A stretch of 64,000 nt of DNA, taken from NCBI RefSeq assembly GCF_001742165.1, contig NZ_CP016442.1, forward strand, positions 186,001-250,000. The letters run 5' to 3'. The translations under genes and the position numbers were made by a program. This document shows, piece after piece, positions 33,133 to 41,735 of the stretch. Numbering within the stretch: the stretch's first letter is position 1; each line of letters opens with the position of its first letter. The stretch comes from Burkholderia stabilis. Lineage in GTDB: Bacteria > Pseudomonadota > Gammaproteobacteria > Burkholderiales > Burkholderiaceae. Below the pieces are notes generated by a model. The model searched no databases, was not told where the DNA came from, and saw nothing but the letters and a program-made list of their open reading frames with translations.

Positions 33133-33504
33133 ATGCGCTACACCCCCATCGAACGGATCAACGCCACCCGCACGGCCAGCAAGGACCTGAGCTGGGACAC
33201 GGGCACCTCGCTGTCGTGGACGACCTCGAACGTCGGTCTGGATCAAGCGGCCGAGGACAACCTGCCGATCGTCAGTCGCTTGGTCGACGACCTGTTCAGC
33301 GGTCTGGGCGACTCGGGCGCTCCGCCCCGCAAGCTGATGGCCGGCCGCTTCAAGACCGTCGCGAAGCACATCGGCGCCGGCTCCCGTTGCCGCATCACGT
33401 TCGACATGGTGCTGCGCGCCAGCGCGACCACGTGGGCCTACAAGGCCACTTTCAGCTCCGACTGCATCGAGTTCGCCGAGCTGGAAATCTCCGGCGTCCT
33501 GTAA
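33133..33504 (+). CDS. Small hypothetical protein
   Basis: A 123-residue protein starting at ATG 33133. It looks beta-rich in its second half (CRITFDMVLRASATTWAYKA). No recognised family. It precedes the methylase-like gene by 45 bp and probably shares its transcript from the 39-bp element. Confidence 0.68.
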   Translation: MRYTPIERINATRTASKDLSWDTGTSLSWTTSNVGLDQAAEDNLPIVSRLVDDLFSGLGDSGAPPRKLMAGRFKTVAKHIGAGSRCRITFDMVLRASATTWAYKATFSSDCIEFAELEISGVL

Positions 33505-33549
33505 CCCCAGCCCCTGACCACCTCACCCGAAACCCACCAGGAGAACCGT

Positions 33550-34395
33550 ATGGCCCAGAAAACCAGCACGAGCACGACCACCACGATGAAGGCGTTCACC
33601 GACCGTGTGGAGCGCTTCGCGCAGACCAACCCGATCCGCTCGGGAGCGAAGGCGATCCTCGACGACATCATCCAGTTGCAGTTCAACGTGTTGTCGGTCA
33701 CGGCCCCGATGACGTACGCGCTGACCGCGGGCTCGGCATGGTTCAACAAGGATCATCTGATCGCGCTGGAGGAGTACCGCGACCACCCGAAGGCATGGGC
33801 GGAGCAGTTGGCCCTTGGCGCGATGTACGTGGAGCTGGTGAAGACCTCGGCACCGTTCACCGACGTGATGGGGGACGTCTACGGGACCGCGATCGAACCG
33901 AAGCAGGCCAAGGCGATGGGTCAACACCTGACGCCGGAAGGACTGGCGGACGGGCTCGCGCGGTTCGCGGCCCAGAGCGGCCAGGGCGCAACGACCGGGG
34001 AGGCCTCCCGCCCGTTCAACCCGAACGAAGGGCAGATCGTTTGCGACCCCGCGTGCGGCAATGGTGCGCTGCTGCTGGCAAAGCTCCGTCAGGAGTTCGC
34101 GTCCCACGGGAAGGAAGGCGTGGCGCGCATGTACGTGTTCGCGAACGACATCGACCCCGCCATGATGAAGGCCACGGTGGTGCAGATCGTGCTGTCCAGC
34201 ATCGTGCACAACGTACCGTTTGGCGGGCTGCGTGTGCATTGCTCGGACCTGATCCGCCACTACCACGACGCGAAGGCCGACACGGTGGCGGTTCAGATTT
34301 GCCCGGACGGGGCCCGCAGCGTGGAGCACGTCCGTGATGAGGCGGCCCGCAAGGCCGCGAACGCAGGTCAGGCGACGACGAGCACGGTGGCTTAA
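33550..34395 (+). CDS. Methyltransferase-like protein lacking the catalytic NPP(Y/F)
   Basis: A 281-residue protein with the first half of an N6-adenine methyltransferase: GQHLTPEGLADGLARF (124-139) and motif I DPACGNGALLLAKL (167-180), then VFANDIDPAMM. No NPPY or NPPF motif is seen in the rest, so it should bind S-adenosylmethionine but may not methylate. It could be a decoy, a partner subunit or a truncated enzyme. It carries a Ser/Thr-rich N-terminus (TSTSTTTTMK). Confidence 0.72.
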   Translation: MAQKTSTSTTTTMKAFTDRVERFAQTNPIRSGAKAILDDIIQLQFNVLSVTAPMTYALTAGSAWFNKDHLIALEEYRDHPKAWAEQLALGAMYVELVKTSAPFTDVMGDVYGTAIEPKQAKAMGQHLTPEGLADGLARFAAQSGQGATTGEASRPFNPNEGQIVCDPACGNGALLLAKLRQEFASHGKEGVARMYVFANDIDPAMMKATVVQIVLSSIVHNVPFGGLRVHCSDLIRHYHDAKADTVAVQICPDGARSVEHVRDEAARKAANAGQATTSTVA

Positions 34396-34462
34396 CCGAT
34401 CCGAACCACGGGGCGCGATGGGCGCCCTGTTCAACGCACAAACATCAAACCTGGAGAACTGC

Positions 34463-35041
34463 ATGAACGACAAGCCGTACGCTAACGGGGCGATGATCAA
34501 AATGCTCGTCAACGTGTTTGGGGTGAGCCCGAACGAGTACGAGAGCGAACACGAGCAAACGTTGCTTCACTACGCGGCCTGGGCAGGAAATGCCGAAGCC
34601 GCCCAAGCGCTGATCGAGCTGGGGGCGGAGGTCGATGCCAAAACGCTCGACGGGCACACGCCGCTTCTTTTTGCCGTGCAGCAGCGCTCGGTCGACACCG
34701 TACGGGTGTTGATCGAGGCGGGGGCTGACGCGAACGCATGGGATGAGTCGAACCGCTCCATTCTCGATCATCTCTTTGTTGACAACATGGTTGAGACCAC
34801 CCGGCGGAACGATCTGCGTGTGATCCGGCTGCTGCTTGACGGTGGGGCCGATCCGACGTTGGGCCTGACCTTTGCCCTCGGCGAGGACCATGGCTTGGGC
34901 GTGCGCGCGATGATGCGCGCCGGCGCCGACGTACAGGCCGCACGCGTGGACGTGGGCGACCAAGCTGGGGCATGCGCACTCCGGCAGGTCGACATCCTCC
35001 GTGCGCGGCGTGAAAAAAACCAGGCGGACAACCGGCCCTGA
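34463..35041 (+). CDS. Ankyrin-repeat protein
   Basis: A 192-residue protein with four or five ankyrin repeats (LLHYAAWAGNAEAAQALIEL; TPLLFAVQQRSVDTVRVLIE; LRVIRLLLDGGADPTLG). CTGGAGAACTGC precedes the ATG. It ends in a charged tail (ARREKNQADNRP) but not the R-x-R-L tag. It is probably cotranscribed from the 33033 element or reads from its own unseen promoter. Confidence 0.8.
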   Translation: MNDKPYANGAMIKMLVNVFGVSPNEYESEHEQTLLHYAAWAGNAEAAQALIELGAEVDAKTLDGHTPLLFAVQQRSVDTVRVLIEAGADANAWDESNRSILDHLFVDNMVETTRRNDLRVIRLLLDGGADPTLGLTFALGEDHGLGVRAMMRAGADVQAARVDVGDQAGACALRQVDILRARREKNQADNRP

Positions 35042-35048
35042 TGGGATC

Positions 35049-35116
35049 AAAACCCGGTACTGACGCCGATGGGGCCGTAGGCCGGGGTTCGCGCCCAGGG
35101 GCCTCCGGCCCCGGGG
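35049..35116. repeat. Repeat element, copy B
   Basis: AACCCGGTACTGACGCCGAT, GGGCCGTAGGCC and a GGGGCCTCCGGCCCC hairpin. It sits 35 bp before a dyad. Confidence 0.6.
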
Positions 35117-35150
35117 GGGCAGCGCACACGGGCAAGACCCCATTGTGGGC

Positions 35151-35225
35151 GTGCCCTGGCACGGGTCGACCGTTGGTCCGAAAGGCGGGACGCTCGCTTG
35201 ACCCACCGTGGAATCCCGCTAGGTT
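35151..35225 (+). promoter_or_regulatory. Dyad, GACCGTT motif and promoter for 35280 gene
   Basis: Dyad GTGCCCTGGCAC 35151-35162, TCGACCGTTGGTC directly after, then TTGACC 35198-35203, 16 bp, TAGGTT 35220-35225. Confidence 0.75.
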
Positions 35226-35279
35226 GGGAATGAGACGGCGCAGGCAGCGCTGCACACCAACCCATGCCCCGGAGACCCT

Positions 35280-35537
35280 ATGTCCACCCATGCCCAGGCC
35301 AATCCGCTACCCCTTTTCGACGGGCTCACACCCGAGGAGATCGGCGAAGCGTTGAAGAGCCTCCCCACCACGGAACCGAACTTCTTCGAGACCGCGGCCA
35401 AGATCGCTCTGGCCGCACTTCAAGACCGCCAGGCTGGTGAGCAGCGGGCACTGACCGAGGCCGAGTTTGATGCGATCCTGAACGAGGTTCTGGGTTCGCC
35501 GATCATCCTGACGCGCGCGATAAAGATCAAAGCGTAA
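35280..35537 (+). CDS. Small acidic hypothetical protein
   Basis: An 85-residue helical protein (FDGLTPEEIGEALKSLPTT; EFDAILNEVLG). GGAGACCCT precedes the ATG. Single-gene unit behind a dyad promoter. No family recognised. Confidence 0.65.
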   Translation: MSTHAQANPLPLFDGLTPEEIGEALKSLPTTEPNFFETAAKIALAALQDRQAGEQRALTEAEFDAILNEVLGSPIILTRAIKIKA

Positions 35538-35540
35538 GCC

Positions 35541-35606
35541 GTGCCACAGCACATAAAACGCAGCACCCGGGCCCGTACTTGACGGGCCCGCTTTAGCCAC
35601 TAGCCT
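35541..35606 (+). promoter_or_regulatory. Imperfect dyad and promoter for 35640 gene
   Basis: GTGCCACAGCAC (one mismatch) at 35541-35552, then TTGACG 35579-35584, 16 bp, TAGCCT 35601-35606. Confidence 0.6.
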
Positions 35607-35639
35607 GGACCGCGTCAGAACCGATCCAGGAGGTGCGCC

Positions 35640-36419
35640 GTGCTGTTGCTCAACGTTCCGTTTTCCCAGAAGGATGAAGCCAAGGCGTTGGGGGCGCGCT
35701 GGAATCAGGCCGAGAAGAAGTGGTACGTCCCCGACCACGTGGACCCGGCACCGTTCCTGGCCCGGCCGGAGTGGACGGACCCGAACTACGTTCCGCCACC
35801 GCAGGTGCCCGGGAAGGGTCCGAAGTGGCCGCTGTACGTCGACCTGGTGCCGCGCACGGCGTGGTTCTCCAACCTCCGGTCGGAGCTGGGCGAGGACCAC
35901 TGGAAGGCGTTGAAGCGCCAGACGTTCGACGCTGCCGGCTGGGTGTGCGAGATCTGCACCTGCAAGGGCCCCAAGTGGCCGGTGGAATGCCACGAGCGCT
36001 GGGAGTACGACGAGGAGAACGGCGTGCAGACTCTTGTCCGGACCGACGCGTTGTGCCCGGCCTGCCACGAGGTCACGCACTTCGGCCTGGCGCGGGTGCG
36101 CGGCCGTGAGGCAGAGGCCACGGCCCACCTCATGGCGGTCAACGGCTGGACCCGCGACCAGGTGCGCGCGCACGTCCAGGACGCGATGAACGACTACGCG
36201 CGACGCAGCAACCGGCAGGACTGGCAGCTCGACGCCCGCTGGCTGCTGGGCAAGATCGAACTCCCGGATGAAATCCGGGAGGCGATCCTGGGCCACGCCG
36301 AGGGCCTGGGCGCGCGGCACATCACCGCGGAGCAGCAGGCGATCCGCGACGCACACGCGCACGAGGGGCAGGGCCCCCGCAGCGTGCTCGACGACGATCC
36401 GTTCGAAGTGCCCGCTTGA
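35640..36419 (+). CDS. DUF5710 plus HNH-like zinc domain protein
   Basis: A 259-residue protein. The N-terminus LLNVPFSQKDEAKALGARWN...KKWYVP (3-31) is the DUF5710 or TraC-associated motif that often marks plasmid DNA-binding proteins. A metal site follows: CEIC (103-106), ECHERW (116-121), LCPACHEVTH (138-147), like an HNH-family ββα-metal endonuclease. A helical tail follows. Start is GTG 35640 with AGGAGGT. It may cut or bind DNA; nuclease activity is inferred. Confidence 0.75.
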   Translation: MLLLNVPFSQKDEAKALGARWNQAEKKWYVPDHVDPAPFLARPEWTDPNYVPPPQVPGKGPKWPLYVDLVPRTAWFSNLRSELGEDHWKALKRQTFDAAGWVCEICTCKGPKWPVECHERWEYDEENGVQTLVRTDALCPACHEVTHFGLARVRGREAEATAHLMAVNGWTRDQVRAHVQDAMNDYARRSNRQDWQLDARWLLGKIELPDEIREAILGHAEGLGARHITAEQQAIRDAHAHEGQGPRSVLDDDPFEVPA

Positions 36420-36432
36420 TTGGCTGTAGCCC

Positions 36433-36495
36433 GTGCCCTGGCACGGGTTTATTTTTGGCCCAGGCGCTTGACAGGGGTGCTAGACCCGCTAAGTA
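36433..36495 (+). promoter_or_regulatory. Dyad and promoter for 36547 gene
   Basis: Dyad 36433-36444, TTGACA 36468-36473, 16 bp, TAAGTA 36490-36495. The layout matches the 37561 copy closely. Confidence 0.75.
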
Positions 36496-36546
36496 CAGGG
36501 GAGAGGGGCGGCCAGGTGGTCGCCGACCACCCGGGAGGAGATCATC

Positions 36547-37551
36547 GTGCTGCACACTTTGCAAGCCATTTTTCATGCCGAGCTTCGTATCGTTTATCTG
36601 GCGGCCATCGCCATGTTTTGCGTCCACGTGATGGAGATTTTCGGGGTTCTTCGCTCTAAGTCCCCCGTCAAGATCTGGAGGGTTGTGACCAACCTTATCC
36701 TCATCGGCGTCTTCGCCGTGCTCCTGTCGGTGCCCCCATTTCCGGGGATTGGCTGGAATCTGTTTTTGGTGGTGATCACCTCATATTTGACCGTCGTTGA
36801 TCTGGTTTTTCTCTTTTCGCTCGCCGTCTTGATGATCGTGACCCTGTTGGCCGCGATCAGTGGGGCGGCCGCGTTGACCCTGACCGGTGGGGCGAAGTCC
36901 GTTAAGCGTCGTGACGTCAATCGCGATTTGACTCCCGAGGAGAAGATCGAGCCTCAGGCGCGTCTGCGCGAAATGGGCGAGAGGGCCAAGGAATACTGGC
37001 AGGCAGAGCGTAAGGCTGAAATCGCGGCATACATGGCCGCCCACCCGGGTGTGACGGAGGAAGAGGCCGCTGCTGCCGGCAACGGTTCCGATCCCCTGGA
37101 TGACCGTACGCAACAGGTTTGCCGCAAAGGCCAGCATCCCTATCCCGACGAAAACGTGTACGCGGTCTCGTTCATGCGACGACTGCACCCGTGGTCCATC
37201 CTCCCCACGTTTAGCTTCGTGTCGATCGTTGCTCGGAAGCCCGAGTCGGCCATCGAACTCATGGACGCGAGGGTCTCCACGGGCGTCAAGCACAGCCCGT
37301 TCAAGGCTACGTCGCTGGCAGCGCTGAAGGCGATCCGCCGACCGAACCGGGCCCAACGGATCATGATCGACAGGCTGACGCTCACCCGGGACGGCAAGGA
37401 CAAGGACGAGTGGTACGCCCTTGATTACGATGGTGGCGAGGACGAAGAGCTGATCCGCGCCTACCAGGCAACGCTTTCACCCGAGCAGAAGGCCGAGATG
37501 CAGAGGCGTTCGGAACGGGAGATCGAGCTGGAAGATAAGGGGCTTCTGTAA
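36547..37551 (+). CDS. Membrane protein with cytoplasmic tail
   Basis: A 334-residue protein starting at GTG with GGGAGGAG upstream. Three hydrophobic spans lie within the first 112 residues (VYLAAIAMFCVHVMEIFG; LILIGVFAVLLSVP; LVFLFSLAVLMIVTLLAAI). The rest is charged and soluble, ending in ELEDKGLL. Its lower-GC, T-richer codon use differs from neighbours, suggesting separate ancestry. Function unknown. Confidence 0.75.
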   Translation: MLHTLQAIFHAELRIVYLAAIAMFCVHVMEIFGVLRSKSPVKIWRVVTNLILIGVFAVLLSVPPFPGIGWNLFLVVITSYLTVVDLVFLFSLAVLMIVTLLAAISGAAALTLTGGAKSVKRRDVNRDLTPEEKIEPQARLREMGERAKEYWQAERKAEIAAYMAAHPGVTEEEAAAAGNGSDPLDDRTQQVCRKGQHPYPDENVYAVSFMRRLHPWSILPTFSFVSIVARKPESAIELMDARVSTGVKHSPFKATSLAALKAIRRPNRAQRIMIDRLTLTRDGKDKDEWYALDYDGGEDEELIRAYQATLSPEQKAEMQRRSEREIELEDKGLL

Positions 37552-37560
37552 GGTACGCCC

Positions 37561-37622
37561 GTGCCCTGGCACGGGCTTCTTTTCGGGTAGGCGGTTGACA
37601 GGGGTGCAAGACCCGCTAAGTT
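37561..37622 (+). promoter_or_regulatory. Dyad and promoter for 37670 gene
   Basis: Dyad 37561-37572, TTGACA 37595-37600, 16 bp, TAAGTT 37617-37622. Confidence 0.75.
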
Positions 37623-37669
37623 CAGAGGAGAAGGTCCCGGCCCTGGGGCCATCCCTGCCGGAGACGCAC

Positions 37670-37894
37670 ATGTCAGCCCATCGTAAGGTCTACCTTGAAA
37701 TGGATGCCGAAGAGCTTCTGGCGATCCAGAAAATCATCGGCGCCCGCGATCCCAACGAGACGTTTGATCGTCTTATGAAACTTCCATTCGCACTGCAACA
37801 ACGTGCAGACAAGGAAGGTAAGTTGTTCATTCCTGATCTTTCACAAAGAAGTGAAAAGGATCACCTTTTCCTTTCGTTTCAACGGCTCGACTGA
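37670..37894 (+). CDS. Small hypothetical protein
   Basis: A 74-residue protein (VYLEMDAEELLAIQKIIGAR). It has lower GC than the flanks, like the 36547 gene. It is followed 12 bp later by an ankyrin gene, so the two share a transcript. Confidence 0.65.
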   Translation: MSAHRKVYLEMDAEELLAIQKIIGARDPNETFDRLMKLPFALQQRADKEGKLFIPDLSQRSEKDHLFLSFQRLD

Positions 37895-37906
37895 ACGAGC
37901 ATAACC

Positions 37907-38119
37907 ATGAGCACCGTCACCCCCGAGGACCTTAACCTGGACCTGCTGAGCTTTGCTGCGGCCGGCAACGCCCTGGGCATCCGGTTCGCGCTGGAATACG
38001 GCGCCGACCTCCACGCCACCGACGGGCGCCACCAGACGGCGGTACAGCTCGCGGAACAGAACGGCCACACCCAGGTGGTGCAGTGGCTCCTCGCCATGCG
38101 GGCCCCGCGCACCGCGTGA
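37907..38119 (+). CDS. Short ankyrin-repeat protein
   Basis: A 70-residue protein of two ankyrin repeats (LLSFAAAGNALGIRFALEYG; TAVQLAEQNGHTQVVQWLL). It ends MRAPRTA. It is the smallest ankyrin member here apart from the 40045 gene. Confidence 0.72.
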   Translation: MSTVTPEDLNLDLLSFAAAGNALGIRFALEYGADLHATDGRHQTAVQLAEQNGHTQVVQWLLAMRAPRTA

Positions 38120-38173
38120 AGGGGTAGGGCTGGAGGAGCGTGAACACCCACCTGGCCGCGGAGCGCCAGGTCC

Positions 38174-38240
38174 CAAAACCGTGCTGACGCCAACAGGGCC
38201 GGAGGCACGGGGTTACCGCCAGGGGAGCCGCAGGCTCCCC
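38174..38240. repeat. Repeat element, copy C
   Basis: AAAACCGTGCTGACGCCAAC, then GGGCCGGAGGC and a GGGGAGCCGCAGGCTCCCC hairpin. It lies just upstream of a dyad. Confidence 0.6.
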
Positions 38241-38272
38241 ATCTTGTTGGCTCCACAGCACCACCTCGACCC

Positions 38273-38336
38273 GTGCCACGGCACAGCCTGGAATCCTCCC
38301 CGTCGGCGTTTGACAAGCCAGCCTGACCTGCCATGG
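38273..38336 (+). promoter_or_regulatory. Dyad and promoter for 38381 gene
   Basis: Dyad GTGCCACGGCAC 38273-38284, TTGACA 38309-38314, 16 bp, CATGGT 38331-38336. Confidence 0.65.
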
Positions 38337-38380
38337 TGGTCCCACGGCCTCGCCGAGGCCACACCACCGGAGGAGACCGC

Positions 38381-38938
38381 ATGCAATACATCCTTTTCCC
38401 GCTGAAAGGCAAGCAGTTCATCGTCGATGCCCACGAGTACAGCGCCCTGAACACGTTCGAAGACAGCATCAAGGACGTGGAACCCAAGCCCGACGAGAAC
38501 GGCCCCCTGTACGTCGCGTACGGGGTCTACAAGCCGCAGATCGGCATCGAGTGGGAGGACGCGATGGGCCACCTGCTCGAACGCCAGGACGTCTGGCTGG
38601 GCCACATCGACGGCGAGCACTGCCACGCCCTCGGGTTCCACCAGGTCGACCCGCTCCCGCCGATCTCGCACGGCAGGTCGTTCAGCATCCCGTTTGCCGC
38701 GCTCATCCACGCCCACCCGGATCTGATCGAGAAGATCGGCGACCCCGCGAGCAGCCAGGCTGTCACCGCCTTCGTGCGCTTCTGGAACATCACGCCGGCC
38801 AACAACGTCCTCAACCGCAAGGGCGTGCTCGCGTTCAAGGGCATCGAGCGCCGCGGCACCACCACCGTCACCAAGGAAAACTGGCGCGACCACGTGGACC
38901 CGGAGCGGCTCCTCCGCACCGCGCTCAAGACCCACTGA
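38381..38938 (+). CDS. Hypothetical protein
   Basis: A 185-residue protein with GGAGGAGA before the ATG. Basic and acidic stretches alternate; no membrane segment. It contains GHIDGEHCHALGFHQVDPLPP, a His-rich stretch that might bind metal. No family recognised. Confidence 0.7.
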   Translation: MQYILFPLKGKQFIVDAHEYSALNTFEDSIKDVEPKPDENGPLYVAYGVYKPQIGIEWEDAMGHLLERQDVWLGHIDGEHCHALGFHQVDPLPPISHGRSFSIPFAALIHAHPDLIEKIGDPASSQAVTAFVRFWNITPANNVLNRKGVLAFKGIERRGTTTVTKENWRDHVDPERLLRTALKTH

Positions 38939-38962
38939 CCGGGCCACCGCCCAGCACGCACG

Positions 38963-38988
38963 ACCGTCACCCCAGGGTGGCGGTTTTG
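38963..38988 (+). terminator. Rho-independent terminator
   Basis: ACCGTCACCC/GGGTGGCGGT stem with a T-rich tail. Confidence 0.8.
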
Positions 38989-39002
38989 TTTGGCGAGAAC
39001 GT

Positions 39003-39030
39003 TTGACGCACCCGTACAGCCCGCTAAGTT
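39003..39030 (+). promoter_or_regulatory. Promoter for 39087 gene (no dyad)
   Basis: TTGACG, 16 bp, TAAGTT. A 5' leader GCAACGCACGATCGACGCAA (39041-39060) follows and is shared with genes at 40045, 59874 and 61660. Confidence 0.65.
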
Positions 39031-39086
39031 GAATGGAGAGGCAACGCACGATCGACGCAACGCCACCATGACCCCAGGACCCCACC

Positions 39087-39782
39087 ATGACTAGCTACAC
39101 CGACCACCTTTGGCCAGGCATCAAGGAGATGCTGGAGGCGACGCGGCAAGACGACGTTGAGGCGATCCGGAAATGGATCGCTGGCCGTGACCCCAACGTC
39201 TTCATCGCGCGAGTCGAGGCCATCGTGGCGATGGAAACCGTGGACGTTGCACGGATCATCCCGTTGATCGGCTCTACGACCGTCATCCGAATCATGGGCC
39301 TGGCCGTGGAAGCGAAGCGTTGGGACGTGATGCAGCGCGCCATGGGGGCGGAGAAGGACCCGTGGCGACTTCTGACCTGCAACGAGGTCCTGATGCAGAA
39401 CGACGCCATCGACGCGCTCCTCGCGCACGTCGGTCGGGACGTCCTGAACGCCCGGATGCACCACGCCGACGACGTCGGCCAGGAACGCCAGATCGTCGCA
39501 TGGGAAATCTGGATCGCCCACGACCAGGCCATCCCGCAGGAACGCTTCCTCACGGTGATCCTGCCGAAGCTGCACGCGGCGGGTGCCGACGTGATGGACG
39601 TCCGGTTCGAGGAGGAGGACGCTGCGATCGCGCTCGACCAGTGGGACATCGGGTCGGATTACACGCCCGGGCGGCGGGCCCTGGCGACTTACCGTCGGCA
39701 GGTGCTCGCCGCGGAACTCAGCGCGATAACGGACGCAGAAGCCCAAGCACCCGCTGAAGCGCGAGCCCGCCGTCGCCTGTAA
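39087..39782 (+). CDS. Ankyrin-like protein with RRRL tag
   Basis: A 231-residue protein of the ankyrin-like group, with degenerate repeats. It shares ERFLTVILPKLHAAGAD with the 40301 gene (ERFLTVVYPKLHAAGA), so the two are paralogues. The C-terminus is LATYRRQVLAAELSA, an Ala-rich linker and EARARRRL. Confidence 0.75.
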   Translation: MTSYTDHLWPGIKEMLEATRQDDVEAIRKWIAGRDPNVFIARVEAIVAMETVDVARIIPLIGSTTVIRIMGLAVEAKRWDVMQRAMGAEKDPWRLLTCNEVLMQNDAIDALLAHVGRDVLNARMHHADDVGQERQIVAWEIWIAHDQAIPQERFLTVILPKLHAAGADVMDVRFEEEDAAIALDQWDIGSDYTPGRRALATYRRQVLAAELSAITDAEAQAPAEARARRRL

Positions 39783-39858
39783 GCGCTGGAGGGGAAGCAC
39801 CCGATCCGCAGGCCATGGCCCGGAGGGGCCGGTGGGGCGCGAGCCCCGGGTTCTCGAC

Positions 39859-39988
39859 GTGCCAAGGCACGGCTCCACCAGGCGGATCAACCGTTCGTCC
39901 ACGAGGGTCGACCGTTCGTCGACTAGCACGAAGTTTCTGCGTTCGTCGATCGCCAAACCGTTGCTTTAGTTGGTGGACCTTGTAGGTT
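39859..39988 (+). promoter_or_regulatory. Dyad, tandem ACCGTTCGTC motifs and promoter for 40045 gene
   Basis: Dyad GTGCCAAGGCAC 39859-39870. ACCGTTCGTC occurs twice downstream, and GCGTTCGTCG once more. TTGCTT 39961-39966, 16 bp, TAGGTT 39983-39988. About 35 bp around TAGCAC...CTGCGTTC recurs at 56390. Confidence 0.65.
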
Positions 39989-40044
39989 GGAAGTATAGGC
40001 AACGCGCGTTCGACGCAACGCCACCACCACCCCAGGACCCCACC

Positions 40045-40284
40045 ATGCGACCCGTTACCCCGGCTGATGCCACCGCCCGATTGTTCATCGACGCCGCTGC
40101 TGGCGAAAGCACGGGCGTCCTCGTGTGCGCCTGGTTCGGGGCGGACGTGTTCGCACGGAACGACCAGGGCCGTGACGCGGTGCAGATCGCGCTGGCCCAT
40201 GGGCACGACGAGACCGCGGACGTCCTTCGGCAGCTCCGGGGCGAGCCTGTCCTGGTCCATGGCCTGAACGCAGTCGTTCACTGA
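40045..40284 (+). CDS. Short ankyrin-like protein
   Basis: A 79-residue protein with two ankyrin-like units (LFIDAAAGESTGVLVCAWFG; AVQIALAHGHDETADVLRQL). The next gene starts 17 bp later. No tag. Confidence 0.65.
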   Translation: MRPVTPADATARLFIDAAAGESTGVLVCAWFGADVFARNDQGRDAVQIALAHGHDETADVLRQLRGEPVLVHGLNAVVH

Positions 40285-40300
40285 ACCGGAGAGCAGAGCC

Positions 40301-41131
40301 ATGTCCATCATGAAACCCCTTCAATCCTCGAACGACGACGCCGCAAGGATGTGGCAATACTTCATGGCGATGGATCGCTGCACCATGCAGTGGGGCCAGG
40401 GCCATCCCCTTTCGAGCGCGTACGACCGTCTTGTGGCGGCTGTTCAGCGCATCGGGGACGCCCATCCGGAACGGGTGGGGCGCCCGTCCAAGACCAAGGG
40501 GCCGAGCCGTCTGATGACCGCGTTGCTCGTCAACGCCGAGGTCTCGCCGGACCCGGGCGTTCGGCTGCGCGAGGTCGCGCATTTTTTCCAGCACGCCCCG
40601 CTGGCTGACATCGACGCCCTGATGGTCTCCGGGGCCGCGGACCAGGAGGTGATGGGGGAGCAGGTCCTGAATGCAGCGATGAGCTACGGCCGCAAGGACG
40701 TGGTGGCGCGCATGATCCGCCGACTGGGCCGTGCTCACGTTGGGCACCTGGCGAGGTCCGAGGTGGTGGTGGGCGACGACACCTGCCTGGACGCTCTGCT
40801 GTCCGTGCACGACGCGGACAGCTTGAACAAGAAAACCGGGTCCTGTGACTACTGGATGCAGTTCATGCGGGCCTGGGTCCCGATGGAACGATTCCTGACC
40901 GTCGTCTACCCCAAGCTCCACGCGGCCGGGGCCAAACTGATGGCGAGTGGGACGGTCGGTCTCGGAGTAGACGACCAGATATGGCGGATCGTGAGCACTG
41001 TCGCTACCTCGCAGGCTGTCCAGGCCCTCGACCTTTACCGCCACCAAGTGCTGGTCGCAGAACTGCGCGCCGTCGCCGACGAGGCGGCACCGGCACCCGC
41101 CGATCAAACCCGCGCCCGTCGGCGCCTTTGA
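40301..41131 (+). CDS. Ankyrin-like protein with RRRL tag
   Basis: A 276-residue protein, paralogue of the 39087 gene over ERFLTVVYPKLHAAGA and the C-terminal LDLYRHQVLVAELRA block. It ends DQTRARRRL. The N-terminal half is unrelated to known domains. It has no signal peptide. Confidence 0.75.
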   Translation: MSIMKPLQSSNDDAARMWQYFMAMDRCTMQWGQGHPLSSAYDRLVAAVQRIGDAHPERVGRPSKTKGPSRLMTALLVNAEVSPDPGVRLREVAHFFQHAPLADIDALMVSGAADQEVMGEQVLNAAMSYGRKDVVARMIRRLGRAHVGHLARSEVVVGDDTCLDALLSVHDADSLNKKTGSCDYWMQFMRAWVPMERFLTVVYPKLHAAGAKLMASGTVGLGVDDQIWRIVSTVATSQAVQALDLYRHQVLVAELRAVADEAAPAPADQTRARRRL

Positions 41132-41142
41132 CGGGGGGGCGC

Positions 41143-41466
41143 ATGGCGTTCCTTCGCAACCTGCTCAACCGCGTGACCGGCCGCGCCGTCGACGAACCGG
41201 AGGACCCGCCGGTGCCGATGATCGGCCCCACGGGATGGAGCCGGTCCTTGGTCGTGGTGGGCGCGATCCCGGAGCCCGTGGCCCGGCGCGAGGTGGTGCT
41301 GGACCTGGCCACCCTACGGGCGGTACTGCACCAGCGCATGGTCGAGATCGACTGGAGCCTGGCGATGGAGGAGGACGCCGAACGCTCGGCGCTCGACCAG
41401 GAGGATCTGGACGGCACCACGGGGGACGACGCCAAGGCCACGCACGACGACAGCCTGTTGCCATGA
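41143..41466 (+). CDS. Small hypothetical protein
   Basis: A 107-residue protein, 12 bp after the 40301 gene. The N-terminus MAFLRNLLNRVTGR is basic and amphipathic, possibly membrane-associated. The C-terminal 30 residues are acidic. No family recognised. Confidence 0.6.
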   Translation: MAFLRNLLNRVTGRAVDEPEDPPVPMIGPTGWSRSLVVVGAIPEPVARREVVLDLATLRAVLHQRMVEIDWSLAMEEDAERSALDQEDLDGTTGDDAKATHDDSLLP

Positions 41467-41635
41467 CGGGGGAAGGCTCGACCCCGCGCCAACCAGGACC
41501 TGGGCACAGGGCCCACTCGCCCCGGTACCGCGAAGCGGCAGGAAGCGGGGCCCAGGCCCGTGGGGCAGGTGCATGCGTGGTGAAGGTGGCCGTCAGGAAC
41601 GGGGTTGGAGTGGGGCGATAGCCCCAGTTTCACCC

Positions 41636-41680
41636 GTGCCCTGGCACGGCTATTGACCGGGCTGAAAATCCCGCTAGGTT
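41636..41680 (+). promoter_or_regulatory. Dyad and promoter for 41736 operon
   Basis: Dyad GTGCCCTGGCAC 41636-41647, TTGACC 41653-41658, 16 bp, TAGGTT 41675-41680. The dyad is only 5 bp from the -35. Between 41467 and 41635 I see nothing else. Confidence 0.75.
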
Positions 41681-41735
41681 GAAGTCATGGGCAACGCGAT
41701 CGCGGGGCTCGCCACCCTCCGGAGACCTTACCCGC

